Origin: CAVPMW01 sp963706515
GTDB lineage: Bacteria > Chloroflexota > Anaerolineae > Anaerolineales > UBA4823
Length of the DNA: 64,000 nucleotides
NCBI GenBank assembly: GCA_963706515.1
Contig: CAVPMW010000007.1
Coordinates: 62,001 to 126,000 of the forward strand
Direction of reading: 5' to 3'
This document shows positions 27,466 to 37,990 of the stretch, piece after piece; the first letter of the stretch is position 1; each line of letters opens with the position of its first letter. Below the pieces are notes generated by a model. The model saw only the letters and a list, made by a program, of their open reading frames with translations. It did no database searches and was not told the DNA's origin. A program made the position numbers and the translations under genes.

Positions 27466-28516
27466 CTAAATCCGGCCGCGCATCTTCGGATCGAGCACGT
27501 CCCGTAAGGCATCGCCGACCAGGTTCCAACCCAGGACGAACAGCACCAGGGCCATCCCCGGGAAGACGACGATGTACCAGTAAGCATACAGGTCGGGATC
27601 CAGGTGCGGGCGAAGGAAAGCAGCTGTCCCCAGTCGGCATAGCCGATATCGGTGCCGATGCCCAGGAAGCTCAGGGCGGCAAAGGTGAGCACCACTGCGC
27701 CGATATCCAGGGAAGCAAACACCATGGTGGGGAAGATGGCGTTGGGCATGATGTGCTTGAACAGGATGTGGCGGTCCTTGACCCCGATCACGCGCGCCGC
27801 CAGGATATAATCGCGCTCCTTGACCGACAGGATGTCGCCGCGGATCAGGCGGGCGTAGCCCATCCAGCCGAAGGCGATCAGGGCCATCACCGCCGGCATG
27901 ATGCTCCTTCCTATGCGCGGCGTCAGCACGGCCGCAAGGATCAGAGCCGCCATGATGAAGGGCAGGGTCAGGAAGATATCCACCATGCGCATCAGGACGT
28001 TATCCACCATGCCGCCGTAATAGGCGGCAATCGAGCCGAACAGCACTCCGATGATCAAACAGGTAAAGACGATGATAAAACCGGTCTTGAAGGCAGTGCG
28101 CGTGCCCCAGATCACGCCGTAGAAGATATCCCACTGACCGGAGGCGGTGCCCATCAGATGCACCCACTGGTCGTTGCCGGTGATCAGTTTATACCAGACC
28201 GGCACCGGCGGCGGGTTGCGCTTCCACACTGTGCCAGGTGGTTGTGGGTTCGGGCTGAAACCATCGCGGGGGATCTTATACGGATCGCGTGGCTTTGGTG
28301 GGTGCGAGCACGGGTGCAAACACAGCAATCAGATAAAAAAGAAGCAAGCAGGATCAGGCCGGCGATCGAGGCCGGTGTGGTCAGCAGCCCCTTGACGATC
28401 CGGTAGTTTTCCGGGCCTAGGAACCGCTCCAGCCGGGCGATCTTGCGCGTGGAGAGGGTTTCAGGGAGCAGCTCGTGCTCGCCCGCAGCGTGTTCGGGAA
28501 CAGCCGTTGTGGTCAT
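27466..28516 (-). CDS. Peptide ABC transporter permease, OppC/DppC type, frameshifted
   Basis: Second membrane subunit of an oligopeptide importer, 349 aa after correction. N-terminal cytoplasmic tail, then membrane segments with TCLIIGVLFGSIAAYYGG, VDIFLTLPFIMAALIL and the EAA-type loop AARVIGVKDRHILFKHIMPN. The end in the corrected frame reads DLYAYWYIVVFPGMALVL to DPKMRGRI. Two extra bases (near 28340 and 28285) and one missing base (near 27603) disturb the frame. ATG 28516 follows an AAAGG site. It is the fifth and last transporter gene; the cytochrome signal peptide begins 6 nt after it. Confidence 0.8.
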
Positions 28517-28531
28517 ATTTAGCACCTTTCT

Positions 28532-29600
28532 TCAAGACAGGCGGACGCGTGGATCCAACACCGCGTACATGACATCCACGACCAGGTTGGCCAGGATCAG
28601 GATCACACCGATGAACAGGGCAAAACCCAGCACGGTCACCACATCCAGCTGGGCAGCCGCGGCGGCCGCAGCGGAGCCGATCCCCGGGTAATTAAAGACC
28701 GTCTCGGTGATGACCACCCCCCCCAGCAGCACCGCCACCTGGAAGCCAGCCAGGGTGACCACCGGGATCAGGGCGTTGGGGCGGGCGTGCTTGTTGATCA
28801 CATCCCGCTCGGCAACGCCCTTGGCGCGCGCCGTGGTCACGTATTCCTGGCGCAGGGTCTCCAGCATGGAGGAGCGCGTCACCCGCAGGAAGAGCGCCCA
28901 GTTGATGTAGGCCAGGGTCAGGATCGGCAGCACCAGGTGGCGCAGCGCATCCAGGAAGATATCGAAGCGCCCGTTCAACAGGGCATCGACCGTCATCAGG
29001 TGGGTGTACTGGGTGAACAACGCCGGGTTGTTGACGATCGCTGTTCGCCCAATCGGAGAGCCTGCCGGGCGGGAACCAGCCCAGGTTGGCGTAGAAGATC
29101 ATCAGCACCAGCAGGCCGAAGACAAAGGTGGGGAAGGAGTAGCCGACGATGCTGAAGATGCGCGCCCCCTGGTCGAACGGCCTGTTATGGTGCACGGCTG
29201 CCTGCACGCCCAGCCAGATGCCGACCCCGATGATCGGGACGATCGCCCACAGGGCCAGCTCCAGCGTCGCCGGGAAGCGCTGCTTGATCAGGTCGACCAC
29301 CGGCTGCGAGCCCACGCGCGAATAGCCAAAGTCGCCGCGCAACATACCACCGATGCGTTCGCCGGTGATCGGGTCGACCGTGCCCACCAGCCAGCGCCAG
29401 TACTGCACGGTAGAGGGCTCATCCAGCCCGTAGCGCTTGATGATCCCTGTCACTGCAGCATCGTTCTTGGGGATATCGCGCACGTACAGCGCCGAGCGCT
29501 CGACCGGGCTGAGGAACTGCAGCATGCCGAAGATGATCACCGTCACCCCAACCAGCAGCAGCGGCAAGAGCAGCAGACGGCGGATGATATATGCAGTCAT
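28532..29600 (-). CDS. Peptide ABC transporter permease, OppB/DppB type, frameshifted
   Basis: First membrane subunit, 355 aa after correction. Begins MTAYIIRRLLLLPLLLVGVT, the usual DppB start with an RR pair before the first helix; then GDFGYSRVGSQPVVDLI, and in the second piece the loop RQEYVTTARAKGVAERDVINKHARPNALIP. One extra base near 29045 splits it. An unusual run of seven alanines (SAAAAAAAQ) follows the FNYPGIG motif in a position normally less biased. It is 15 nt upstream of the oppC-like gene. Confidence 0.82.
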
Positions 29601-29799
29601 AGTCTCTACTCCTTCACTAACTATCAGGCTACTGTTTCTCGGAGCACTGTCAAGCAGATCAGAAGTCTCAGTGCTAGCCTGCTTGGCCAGGCTCAGTGAA
29701 CAGCGCTTGATCCAGATAATGAGAAGTCTTGCAGCGAGTTATCTATGCGAGCGAGGTGGGGAATCAGTTCCCCACCGTCGGTAGTTAACGGTAAGCAGC
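29601..29799 (-). other. Structured spacer between binding-protein and permease genes
   Basis: About 200 nt with several competing stems: AGCACTG (29643) with CAGTGCT (29669), CAAGCAG (29651) with CTGCTTG (29679), AGCCTG (29676) with CAGGCT (29688), and GGTGGGGAA...TTCCCCACC (29755-29776). Such spacers often stabilise an abundant binding-protein message or attenuate the permease genes; no T run marks a simple terminator. Confidence 0.4.
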
Positions 29800-31895
29800 T
29801 TACTTCTTGGACAGCGGGTAGTAATAGTAATCCGGAGTAGATCGGGTTGTAGTAGTAACCCTGCACCCAGCGCTGCTCGTAGTGGCGGCCGGGTTGGCGA
29901 TCGCCAGGATGATATCTGGGGCGTCATCGTAGACCAGCTGGTTGAGCTCGTTGTAGATCTCGGCGCGCTTGGCCGGATCGGTCTCCGCCACACCGGCGTT
30001 GATCAGCGGCTGCAGCCTGGTCGATGAACTCCGCGGGCAGGCTCTGGCGGCGCGCCGTAGGTGCCGATGATGTACGGCACGTACCAGTTGTGCGGGTCGT
30101 GGATGTCTTCCAGCCAGCCGCTGACGAAGATCGGCAGGGTCTTGGCGCGCTGGTGCCGCCAGGAAGGTCGGCCAGGGCAGGCCGATGACCTCGACCAGGA
30201 ACTTCTCGTTGACCTGCGGCCAGGTTGGCCTCCAGGATCTCGGCCACCGTCTGGCGGGCGGTGTTGCCGGTGTTGTAAGCCGACCTGCAAGCGGAAGCCG
30301 GTGTCCCACAGCGCTCTTGCCATCCGGCGGATCTTCCAGGTCGGAAGCCTTGAACTCTTCCTCGCACTTGGCCGGGTCGTAGGTGTACTTCGGGCCGTTG
30401 GCGTCGTAGCCGGGCATGCCGGGCAGCGTGATGGCCGACCGACTGGATCGCCTCGCCAGCCAGGACATCCTTGATGTAGGTGTCCCAGTCGAAGCAGTAG
30501 TTGAAGCGCCTTGCGGACGTGCACGTCGCTGAAGAAGTCCGGCGGGATGCCGTTGCCGTCCAGCTTGCCGCAGCCGATGAAGGGGTTGCCGCCCTCAGGG
30601 TTGGCGATGTTGAAGTTGAAGAAGACATCCGTGCGGGTGATCAGGGGAGCGCCCTTGCACAGGCGCAGCGGCTGGTCGCGGGTCGTCGGCAGGCTTGCAG
30701 GCATCATAAGTCACCGGCTCGACTGTCGTATTCGCACTGCTCGCCCACCAGCGGGTCGACCTGGGCAGTAGGTCGTGCGAGTCGACCGGTTGCAAATCTG
30801 CATCGCCAGCCTGCAGCATGGCAAAGCGGGTGCCCCATCTCGTCCACTATCTTGATGACCACACGCTGCAGCTTGGCGGGCCCGGTCGGGCCGCCTTCCC
30901 AGGCGGGCTCGGTGCGCCAGTAGTCGTCGTTGCGCACCAGGACGATCTCCTGGCCCTTGGTCCAGTGCTCGAGCTTGAAGGGACCGGTGCCGTTGCGTGA
31001 TGCTCGTGAATGGGATCAGTTATCTGCAGGTGATGCCGTAGAAGTTCTGCCAGGTGTCGCAGGAGCCGTCCCAGCCGCCGTTCTCGACCACCCACTTCTT
31101 CTCCATCACGGAGCCCCAGGTCTTGGCCAGGGTGGGCAGGAAGGGACCCCAGGGCTGCGCCAGGTTCATGGTCACGGTGCCGGCGGCATCGTCGGCGACG
31201 ATCGCTGCCTTGACCTGCTCGCAGGCTGCCTTGAGCTTGGCCGGGTCGGACCTTGGCCAGGCCTTCGCGGTCATCGATCAGGGCGCCGGCATCGGATCGA
31301 CCAGCTCGGTGACATCGTCGATGCCGGACGCCGAAGAAGGGCTCGGTCAGCAGCCACTGCGGGGAGGCGGTGCCGCCCTGCAGCAGGCCGCGCTGGAAGG
31401 AGTAGGCCACATCCGCGGGGGTCATCTCGCTGCCGTCGTGGAACTTGACGCCCGGGCGGATCTTGAAGGTGTAGGTCATGCCATCGGCCGAGATGCCGCC
31501 GTTCTCCATGGTCGGCACTTCGGTCGCCAGCTGCGGGACGAACTCGGTCGCGCTTTTCCTTGTTGTAGAAGACCAGGGTTTCATAGACGTTCTGGATGAT
31601 CTCGCCGCCGGCGGTCTCGTAAGCCAGGGCCGGATCGAACGTCTCAGGCATCGCCGAAGGTAGCATAGACGAAGGTGGTTGGGATCCTTCGACGTGAACT
31701 CTGCGGGCGGGTGCTGCCGGCGGGGGGGTCGCCGTCACGATCTGGGTCGTCGACTCGCCGGGCACTTGCACTTCCACGGTCTTGACCACTTCGACGGTCT
31801 GCACCACGGTCTGCGGCGGTCGGGGTTGCGCAGGCTCCCAGGACCATGCTGGCCACGATCAGCAGCGAAGCAATGATAAACAATTTGTTACGCAT
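29800..31895 (-). CDS. Peptide ABC transporter substrate-binding lipoprotein (OppA/DppA type), heavily frameshifted
   Basis: Binding protein of the Opp-type importer, about 690 aa if repaired. Start MRNKLFIIASLLIV with lipobox VLGACATP, preceded by AAGGAGGAG. Family stretches appear in successive frames: DGMTYTFKIRPGVKFHDGSEM, NPEGGNPFIGCGKLDG, FNYCFDWDTYIKDVLAGEA, DPAKRAEIYNELNQLVYDDAP, ending YYYYPLSKK. At least eight single-base shifts, all in the plus-one direction, occur between 31.9 and 30.4 kb, with more downstream, about one per 100-150 nt. Codons between shifts show no stops or decay. Sequencing error is the likeliest cause; if the shifts are real, this is a pseudogene and the whole importer is dead. 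Confidence 0.75.
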
Positions 31896-32105
31896 GTTTT
31901 TCTCCTCCTTGAGAAAATGTGTTTGGAGTATATGGTTGATCTGTCTCACAACTACGTCTTATAGTTCCATTATTTATTTCGACTTGCTTACAGGCACCAC
32001 CTCCTTCATCTGATTTCCGACAAGCTACAGTTTCATATCTATCGATCCATGTTACTTCGTACTCACGACGTCAGTCGTGCAGATCACCGTAATTACAACT
32101 GCCGC
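31896..32105 (-). other. Intergenic region upstream of the oppA-like gene
   Basis: 210 nt without a gene. It carries a strong ribosome-binding site (AAGGAGGAG) for the oppA-like gene, an AT-rich stretch with a possible -10 (TATAAG on the minus strand near 31959), and a short hairpin CACGAC-GTCA-GTCGTG near 32063 just after the oppF-like gene. Confidence 0.4.
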
Positions 32106-33088
32106 CTATACCAGATGGCAGGCCACCCAATGTCCGGGGACGAGCTCGCGCCAGTCGGGGACCTGTTCGGCGCAGATCTTCTCCGCCAGCGGGCAGCGGG
32201 TGCGGAAACGGCAGCCCGAGGGCGGGTTCACCGGGCTGGGCACATCTCCTTCCAGGATGATGCGCTGGCGCTTTTCTTCCAGCACCGGGTCCGGGACCGG
32301 CACAGCCGAGAGCAGCGCCTGGGTATACGGGTGCAGCGGGTGCGCGTATAGCTCTTCCTGCTCCGCCAGCTCCACCATAATTCCCAGGTACATCACCGCC
32401 ACCCGGTCGCTGATGTGGCGCACCATCGACAGGTCGTGGGCGATGAACAGGTAGGTCAGGCCAAACTGCTCCTGCAGATCTTCCAGCAGGTTGATCACCT
32501 GCGCCTGGATGGAGACATCCAGGGCCGAGATTGGCTCGTCGCAGCACGATAAATTCCGGCTGCAAGGCCAGGGCGCGCGCAATCCCGATCCGCTGGCGCT
32601 GCCCGCCGGAAAATTCGTGCGGGTAGCGGGTAGCCAACGTCGGGGCTCAAGCGCACCATCTCCAGCAGCTCGTTGACCCGGTCCTTGATTTCCTGCCCGC
32701 TGCCGATGCCGTGCACCACCAGCGGCTCGCCGATGATCTCGCCGACGGTCATGCGCGGGTTCAGGCTGGCATACGGGTCCTGGAAGATCATCTGCATGTT
32801 CCGGCGCATCCGGCGCAGGTCTTCGCCTTTCATCTTGGCCAGATCGATGTCCTCAAAATACACGCTTCCAGCTGTCGGGCGGTAGAGCTGCAAGATGGTG
32901 CGCCCGGCGGTGGATTTACCGCAGCCCGATTCACCCACCAGACCAAAAGTCTCTCCGCTGTAGACGCCAAAAGTGATCCCATCCACCGCGTGCACCACAC
33001 CCACCTGGCGCTGGAAGACCCCGCGCATGATCGGGAAGTGCTTGACCAGGTTATCCACCCTGAGCAAAGCATGGTTATTCTCAGACAT
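32106..33088 (-). CDS. Peptide ABC transporter ATPase, OppF/DppF type, frameshifted
   Basis: ATPase of the peptide importer, 326 aa after correction. Walker A GLVGESGCGKST, Q-loop MIFQDPYASLNPR, signature EFSGGQRQRIGIARAL, then CDEPISALDVSIQAQ and the C-terminal oligopeptide-transporter extension with the CRFRTRCPLAEKIC cysteine pattern (iron-sulfur-like Cys cluster seen in Opp/Dpp ATPases). Extra bases near 32635 and 32545 break the frame. The ATG overlaps the stop of the preceding ATPase by 8 nt. Confidence 0.83.
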
Positions 33089-34089
33089 TGCGCGGTTTCC
33101 CTTCTTTAACATTCCACCAGCAGGCAACTCGGTGGTTGACGTCCACATCCATCAATGGCGGGTTCTGAGTGCAGCGGTCGAACACATACGGGCAGCGCGG
33201 GGCAAACGGGCAGCCTACCGGCTCCTGGAAGAGCATGGGCGGCAAGCCCTGGATCGTCGTCAGATTTTGTGTGCTCTTTTTCGTCGAGCCGCGGCAGGCT
33301 GTCCAGCAAGCCCAAGGTATAAGGATGCAGTGGATTGGCATACAGCTCTTTGACCGGCGCTTCTTCAATAATATACCCGGCATACATGACGATCACCCGC
33401 TGCGCCAGACCGGCGACCATACCCAGATCGTGGGTGATCCAGATGATCGCCATGCCGAGCTCATCGCGCAGCCGCTTCACCAGCTCGACGATCTGCGCCT
33501 GGATGGTCACGTCCAGCGCGGTGGTCGGCTCGTCGGCGATCAGGATTTGCGGGTTGCAGGCCAGCGCCATGGCGATCATCACTCGCTGGCGCATCCCGCC
33601 CGAGAACTGGTGGGGATACTCGTCCAGGCGGTTTCTGCTTCAGGGATCCCGACCAAATGGAGCAGCTCGACCACCCGGTGGGTAGCCTCGGCTTTGTTCA
33701 TCCCCAGATGCAGAGACAAGCGGCTCGGAAACCTGCTTGCCGATGGTCAACACCGGGTTGAGCGAGGTCATCGGGTCCTGGAAGATCATCCCGATCTGCG
33801 CTCCGCGCACCTGGCGGATTTCTTCGGGCGCCATCTGCAACAAATCGGTCTCATGGAACAACGCTTGCCCACGCTCGACCCTGCCGGGTGGGTTAGGGAT
33901 CAGCTGCAGCACAGAGAGCATCGTTACGCTCTTCCCGCAACCACTTTCGCCAACTACTCCTAGGGTTTCCCCCTCGTAGAGCTCGAAGCTAACTCCATTC
34001 ACCGCATGAACAATGCCCTCATAAGTCGTAAAACGGGTTACCAGATCATCTACCTGTAATATCGGTTGACGGCCGTTCTGAGATGTCAT
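33081..34089 (-). CDS. Peptide ABC transporter ATPase, OppD/DppD type, frameshifted
   Basis: First gene of the peptide-transport operon, 335 aa after correction. Walker A GVVGESGCGKSV, Q-loop MIFQDPMTSLNPV, signature FSGGMRQRVMIAMAL, Walker B ILIADEPTTALDVT, H-loop WITHDLGM and a C-terminal CPFAPRCPYVFDRC cysteine motif. An extra base near 33718, a missing base near 33635 and an extra base near 33268 disturb the frame. The gene order ATPase, ATPase, binding protein, permease, permease differs from the more common binding-protein-first order. Start taken at MTSQNG. Confidence 0.83.
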
Positions 34090-34202
34090 CTGGAACGCTT
34101 CTCCTCCCAAAACAGGTATTGGATTAATTTTTGGCTGGCTTGATCTTCAGGCTGAAGCATTACATCTCTGTACAATTCCGCAACGGATAAGTCTAAGTAT
34201 CT

Positions 34203-34290
34203 ATCCGAAAATGGATGGGAGAACCGATTTTGTGGTGTGTGCGGCTTCGCCGCACACACCACAAAATCGGAACCCCTCATATTTTCGAAT
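34203..34290. repeat. Fold-back element, perfect 22-bp hairpin
   Basis: Inner arms 34224-34245 and 34249-34270 pair perfectly around TTC. Outer CCGAAAAT (34205) and ATTTTCG (34281) form a second, interrupted stem. The outer part TCCGAAAATGGATGG resembles the element at 62218, while the inner stem sequence is unrelated. Confidence 0.65.
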
Positions 34291-34590
34291 AGGTTTAAAT
34301 CACCTATGAGGGGATATTGGAAATACCCATTTATGTTTACTCGCGGAGAGATGCAAAGGTTCAATGGTTTTCCCCCCAAACCCACGCTTTGTGTTGATCA
34401 GAACAAATTGCATTTACCGAACAAACCAGGTCGGCGAATACGCTGGATTTGCGCGATTGTCTATACATTGAATGGCGATTCCTAAGTTGCTAGATTATAT
34501 TGGTGAATAGACGCCCTGTCAACTATGCGCTTTGTCGTATTTAGATTTCTGCCCGATCAAGGTTTTTGAGAACGCAGTGTAGTTTATTTA

Positions 34591-34704
34591 GGACTTCCCC
34601 AGATCCCAAAGAAATTACCGAAAATAGGGGTGATGGGTGGGGGTCACCTCCACCCATCACCCCTATTGTTCGAGCCTTATTCGCCTTTCGAACTGCGTAA
34701 ATCC
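34591..34704. repeat. MITE-like palindrome, second copy of the 17134 element
   Basis: Shares the core stem CCGAAAATAGGGGTGATGGG (34618-34637) and the right end AACTGCGTAAATCC (34691-34704) with the copy at 17134; the left end is GGACTTCCCC. TA flanks both sides (TTA before, TAT after). It starts 8 nt from the rsgA stop. Confidence 0.7.
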
Positions 34705-34711
34705 TATTATT

Positions 34712-35608
34712 TTACTCCCCGAAACGCATGCGGATGTAAGAATTATATCTCTCCGGATGTAACTGACCCTGCTCCATTGCCTGGCGGACGGCGCAGCCGG
34801 GCTCGTGGACGTGGGTGCAGTCGCTAAAAGCGCATTGTGACACCAGGGCGCGCAGTTCCGGAAAATATCCGTCCAGCTCCTCAGGCTCGATATCCCATAG
34901 TGCCAGCGCCTTTAACCCTGGTGAATCGGCTACGTATCCATCTCCAGCCACAGGGAACAGCTCGCGAACTACCGTCGTATGCCTGCCTTTACCGGTCGCA
35001 TGGCTGATCCCTTTGGCTGCCAATCCCAGGTCAGGTTGGATGATATTGAGTAATGTTGATTTCCCCACGCCTGAGGGTCCGCTAAAAAGGGTTATCTGCC
35101 CCGCCAGCTGCTCGCGCACGGCAGCGATCCCCATACCGGTACGGGTGGAGGTGTACAGTACCGGGTAGCCTACACTTTCATAATGCCCGAAGATAGCATG
35201 CGCTCCTGCCTCTCCTACCAGGTCGACCTTATTGGCGATAACCCGAGCTGGGATGTGCTGCCTCTCGGCGATGACCAGGTAGCGATCCAACATGCCCAGG
35301 TGCGGAGCTGGCTGAGCGCAGGCGAAAACAAAAAAGAGCTGATCTGGATTGGCAATAATGATCTGGCGATAATCACCCTGGGGGCGCGGATCTGTGCGGA
35401 CAAATTCCCTCAGGCGTGGTTCGATCTCCTCAATAATGCCATTCTCCCCATCCAGTTCCGTGATCAGCACCCGGTCTCCCACCGCAACGAGATCTCCTGT
35501 GATAGGCCGCTTCTTTAAGCGGCCGCGCAGGCGGCAAACCCTGAGACCAGCCTTTGTCTGGACAGTATAAAATCCTGATTGAGTACGAAGGATGAGACCG
35601 CTCAGCAT
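34712..35608 (-). CDS. rsgA: Ribosome small-subunit biogenesis GTPase RsgA
   Basis: Circularly permuted GTPase that helps mature the 30S subunit. OB-fold N-terminus (residues 1-70), then the permuted order NKVD, Walker A SGPSGVGKSTLLN, G2-like KGRHTTVV and DSPG, ending in a zinc domain with CAFSDCTHVHEPGC. 298 aa, normal. The frame is open to 35713, but that part is made by a repeat element (35662-35737), so the start is downstream; I chose ATG 35608, where OB-fold homology begins, though 35650 is possible. Confidence 0.9.
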   Translation of the reverse strand: MLSGLILRTQSGFYTVQTKAGLRVCRLRGRLKKRPITGDLVAVGDRVLITELDGENGIIEEIEPRLREFVRTDPRPQGDYRQIIIANPDQLFFVFACAQPAPHLGMLDRYLVIAERQHIPARVIANKVDLVGEAGAHAIFGHYESVGYPVLYTSTRTGMGIAAVREQLAGQITLFSGPSGVGKSTLLNIIQPDLGLAAKGISHATGKGRHTTVVRELFPVAGDGYVADSPGLKALALWDIEPEELDGYFPELRALVSQCAFSDCTHVHEPGCAVRQAMEQGQLHPERYNSYIRMRFGE

Positions 35609-35661
35609 AAGCCAGTCTGATCGAGGAGGTATCTTGCCCCCTGAATGCATCGAATCCAAAC

Positions 35662-35737
35662 TATGTGATTGGCTGAAAGTATTTTTACAATACGAATAAT
35701 CATATTCAGCCAATCACTGAAGTTAGTCGCATAACTT
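35662..35737. repeat. 76-bp fold-back repeat, GTGATTGGC family, copy 1
   Basis: A 13-bp perfect inverted repeat (35665-35677 with 35705-35717) is joined to a second palindrome AAGTTAGTCGCATAACTT. In reverse orientation it aligns along its whole length with the copy at 50971. Its edge supplies the TAA stop of the penicillin-binding protein gene. Confidence 0.75.
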
Positions 35738-37955
35738 AGTTTCCTTCAGGAGCGGGTGTTGCTTCTTCGATAGGAGTGGGTGTCCGGGTTACGTTGTACG
35801 TCGATTCCCAGGGGTAGACTTTGCCGGGGCTGCCGCGGAAATACAGCTCGATAATCCGCCGGACGATCGGCGCGGCGTAATCTGCCCCTTCACCGGTATT
35901 CTCAGCGATCACCGCCACGGCAATGTCGGGTTTATCCTCCCGCCCGGCAAGGGTATAGGCGGCGAACCAGGCGTGCGGGTCTCCTGAGCCTGATTCTGCG
36001 GTCCCTGTCTTGCCTGCAACCGGGATATCCAGGCCGCTGAACACCTGGTAGGCTGTTCCCCGCGGCTTAGAGCTGGATACGACACCGATCAGTGCATCCT
36101 GGAGAGTTTTAAGATTTTCCGGTTTTAGCGGCAGCTTGCCGACTACTTCTGGCTTGAATGTAAACACATCTGACCCGGTTGGCGGAGAGATTCGCTCGAT
36201 TAATTGCGGTTTGTAGAGTGTTCCGCCATTCCCCACGGCAGCGATGAACCTGGCGACCTGCAGCGGGGAGACCAGCAGGTCGCCCTGCCCGATTGCAGCG
36301 TTTGTTGAGTCCAGCTCGCTCTCCGGGTTGATCACTTGGCCCGCCGCCTCATCCACACCTTCGATGCCAGTGGGCGCGCCCAGTCCAAACTTTCGCGCCA
36401 TATCTGCCACGGCAGTCTTCAAGCCCTGGTTGAATAAGTCCAACCCGATGTGGTAGAAATATGGATCGCATGAGCGGATCAGTCCTTGTGGCAGGGTGAG
36501 CAAACCGCTGGCAGGCAGATCGAAGTCAACTGTCCAATCCTTCAAGCGCACCCCGGGCAGCTCCTCGAAGTAATGCCCGCAGGTGTAGGTTGTCTCGGGT
36601 GTATACAGTCCACTCTCCAGTGCAGCCGCCATGGTGATAATTTTGAATACCGACCCAAGGGGATACTGCCCCTGGGTAGCGCGGTTGTACATCGGTTGGT
36701 CTTTATCCGCCAGGTTGCTCAACAACGTGAAGCTGTTATAGTTAACCGGCTCGAATGCGTTGGGATCGAAACTCGGCGAGGAGGCCATAGCCAGGACCCT
36801 GCCAGTGTCCCGCTCTAACACGACCGCGGCTCCGCGGAAGTCGCCTAACGCTTGCTGGACAGCTTCCTGGAAATCCCGATCCAGGGTGGTGTAGATGGCG
36901 TCAGCCGGCTGGGCGGCAGATTCGGCCAGGCGAGTGACCGGCTGCCCCTGCTTGTTAAATACGTACAATGTACCGCCGCGCTTGCCTGAGAGGTACTGCT
37001 CTCCCCATTTTTCCAGCCCACTCCGTCCAACTCTCTCATCCTGGCGGTATCCCAGGCGCTTGTAGTAATCCACCTCATCCGGCTGGATTGCGCTGACGTA
37101 TCCGACCACATGCGGCGCATCTCCATCGTTGTAATAATAACGGGCTTTGTAAGGGCTTAACACCAGGCCGCTGAATCCGGAGAGCGAATCATAGTTGCGG
37201 GCGATTGTATCTGCCGGCACTTCACCCAACGGCAGATACCAGCCTCCCCCCGCAGGAAAGTTGGCGTACATGCCCTGGATCGTATCGGGACGCAGGCCGG
37301 TAAGCCGGGTGAGCCAGCTGAACAATGCATCTGCCTGGTCCGGGTTGATATTATCCGGGTAAAGCCCGATCGCCGTAGCGTCTGTTTGAGCGACCAGTGC
37401 GTGACCGTTGCGGTCATAAATATTCGCGCGTGAAGGGATGTCCAGGTCCATACCCAGATAGTTCCCTCCGGAAAGCTCTGGCAGGATGAGGGTATCATCC
37501 CACATCACCCGCCACTGCCCATTCTCCAGGCGCAGGTTCATCAGGGTATCTCTGACCAGCTCACCGACGATCGAGCTGTCTAACTTGACGCGGTAGCCGA
37601 CCTGGGAGGTCTCGGGGTCTTTCACCAGCGTCGAGAGTATTTCATAATCTATGCTGCTCAGAGCAGCTTCATTAACGACACTGTGATACAGCTTGATGAA
37701 ATCATCTTCACTGATCGCATCCTTGCTCACGGTGGTCAGCATCTTATACATGCTGGAGTAGTCTTCAGCCTTCCATGCGTCCAGGAATGCCACAGCTGCG
37801 CTGTTTGCATTGGGCACGCTCGTCGTCTTTACCGCAACTGCGCCCAGAGTTTCCTTCGGTTGTAAGGTGGTCTGTGTACTGGGGAGCTGTACCTGGTTGC
37901 AGGACGATAGAAATACGACCAAAATTAAAACTAGAGTTAGCGCCTTGAATTTCAT
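35736..37955 (-). CDS. Class B penicillin-binding protein with MecA-like N-terminal domain
   Basis: Peptidoglycan DD-transpeptidase, 739 aa. Lipoprotein-like signal with lipobox LSSCNQ, then an NTF2-like domain (AVAFLDAWKAEDYSSMYKML), the PBP dimerisation domain (RANIYDRNGHALVAQ) and the transpeptidase domain with SVFK, SCD and KTGTAESG as the three active-site motifs. The MecA-type domain order suggests a low-affinity class B PBP, but drug resistance cannot be inferred from sequence alone. ATG 37955 is preceded by AGGAGAAG. The C-terminus ends at the edge of a repeat element. It lies between rsgA and maf on the same strand. Confidence 0.88.
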   Translation of the reverse strand: MKFKALTLVLILVVFLSSCNQVQLPSTQTTLQPKETLGAVAVKTTSVPNANSAAVAFLDAWKAEDYSSMYKMLTTVSKDAISEDDFIKLYHSVVNEAALSSIDYEILSTLVKDPETSQVGYRVKLDSSIVGELVRDTLMNLRLENGQWRVMWDDTLILPELSGGNYLGMDLDIPSRANIYDRNGHALVAQTDATAIGLYPDNINPDQADALFSWLTRLTGLRPDTIQGMYANFPAGGGWYLPLGEVPADTIARNYDSLSGFSGLVLSPYKARYYYNDGDAPHVVGYVSAIQPDEVDYYKRLGYRQDERVGRSGLEKWGEQYLSGKRGGTLYVFNKQGQPVTRLAESAAQPADAIYTTLDRDFQEAVQQALGDFRGAAVVLERDTGRVLAMASSPSFDPNAFEPVNYNSFTLLSNLADKDQPMYNRATQGQYPLGSVFKIITMAAALESGLYTPETTYTCGHYFEELPGVRLKDWTVDFDLPASGLLTLPQGLIRSCDPYFYHIGLDLFNQGLKTAVADMARKFGLGAPTGIEGVDEAAGQVINPESELDSTNAAIGQGDLLVSPLQVARFIAAVGNGGTLYKPQLIERISPPTGSDVFTFKPEVVGKLPLKPENLKTLQDALIGVVSSSKPRGTAYQVFSGLDIPVAGKTGTAESGSGDPHAWFAAYTLAGREDKPDIAVAVIAENTGEGADYAAPIVRRIIELYFRGSPGKVYPWESTYNVTRTPTPIEEATPAPEGN

Positions 37956-37990
37956 TTTCCGATCAAACTTCTCCTGCAGTAAGCATGCCG

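Larger units (their letters stand above)
34090..34711. other. 620-nt intergenic region with two fold-back elements
   Basis: No gene visible. It contains the hairpin element at 34203-34290 and the palindromic MITE-like element at 34591-34704, separated by about 300 nt of AT-rich sequence in which the opp operon promoter might lie (minus strand) but is not clear. Confidence 0.5.

Noticed and set aside
29800..34089. A genuinely decayed peptide-transport operon
   Set aside because: Frames change but family sequence stays intact between changes, without internal stops by substitution; sequence error is the simpler reading, though not excluded.
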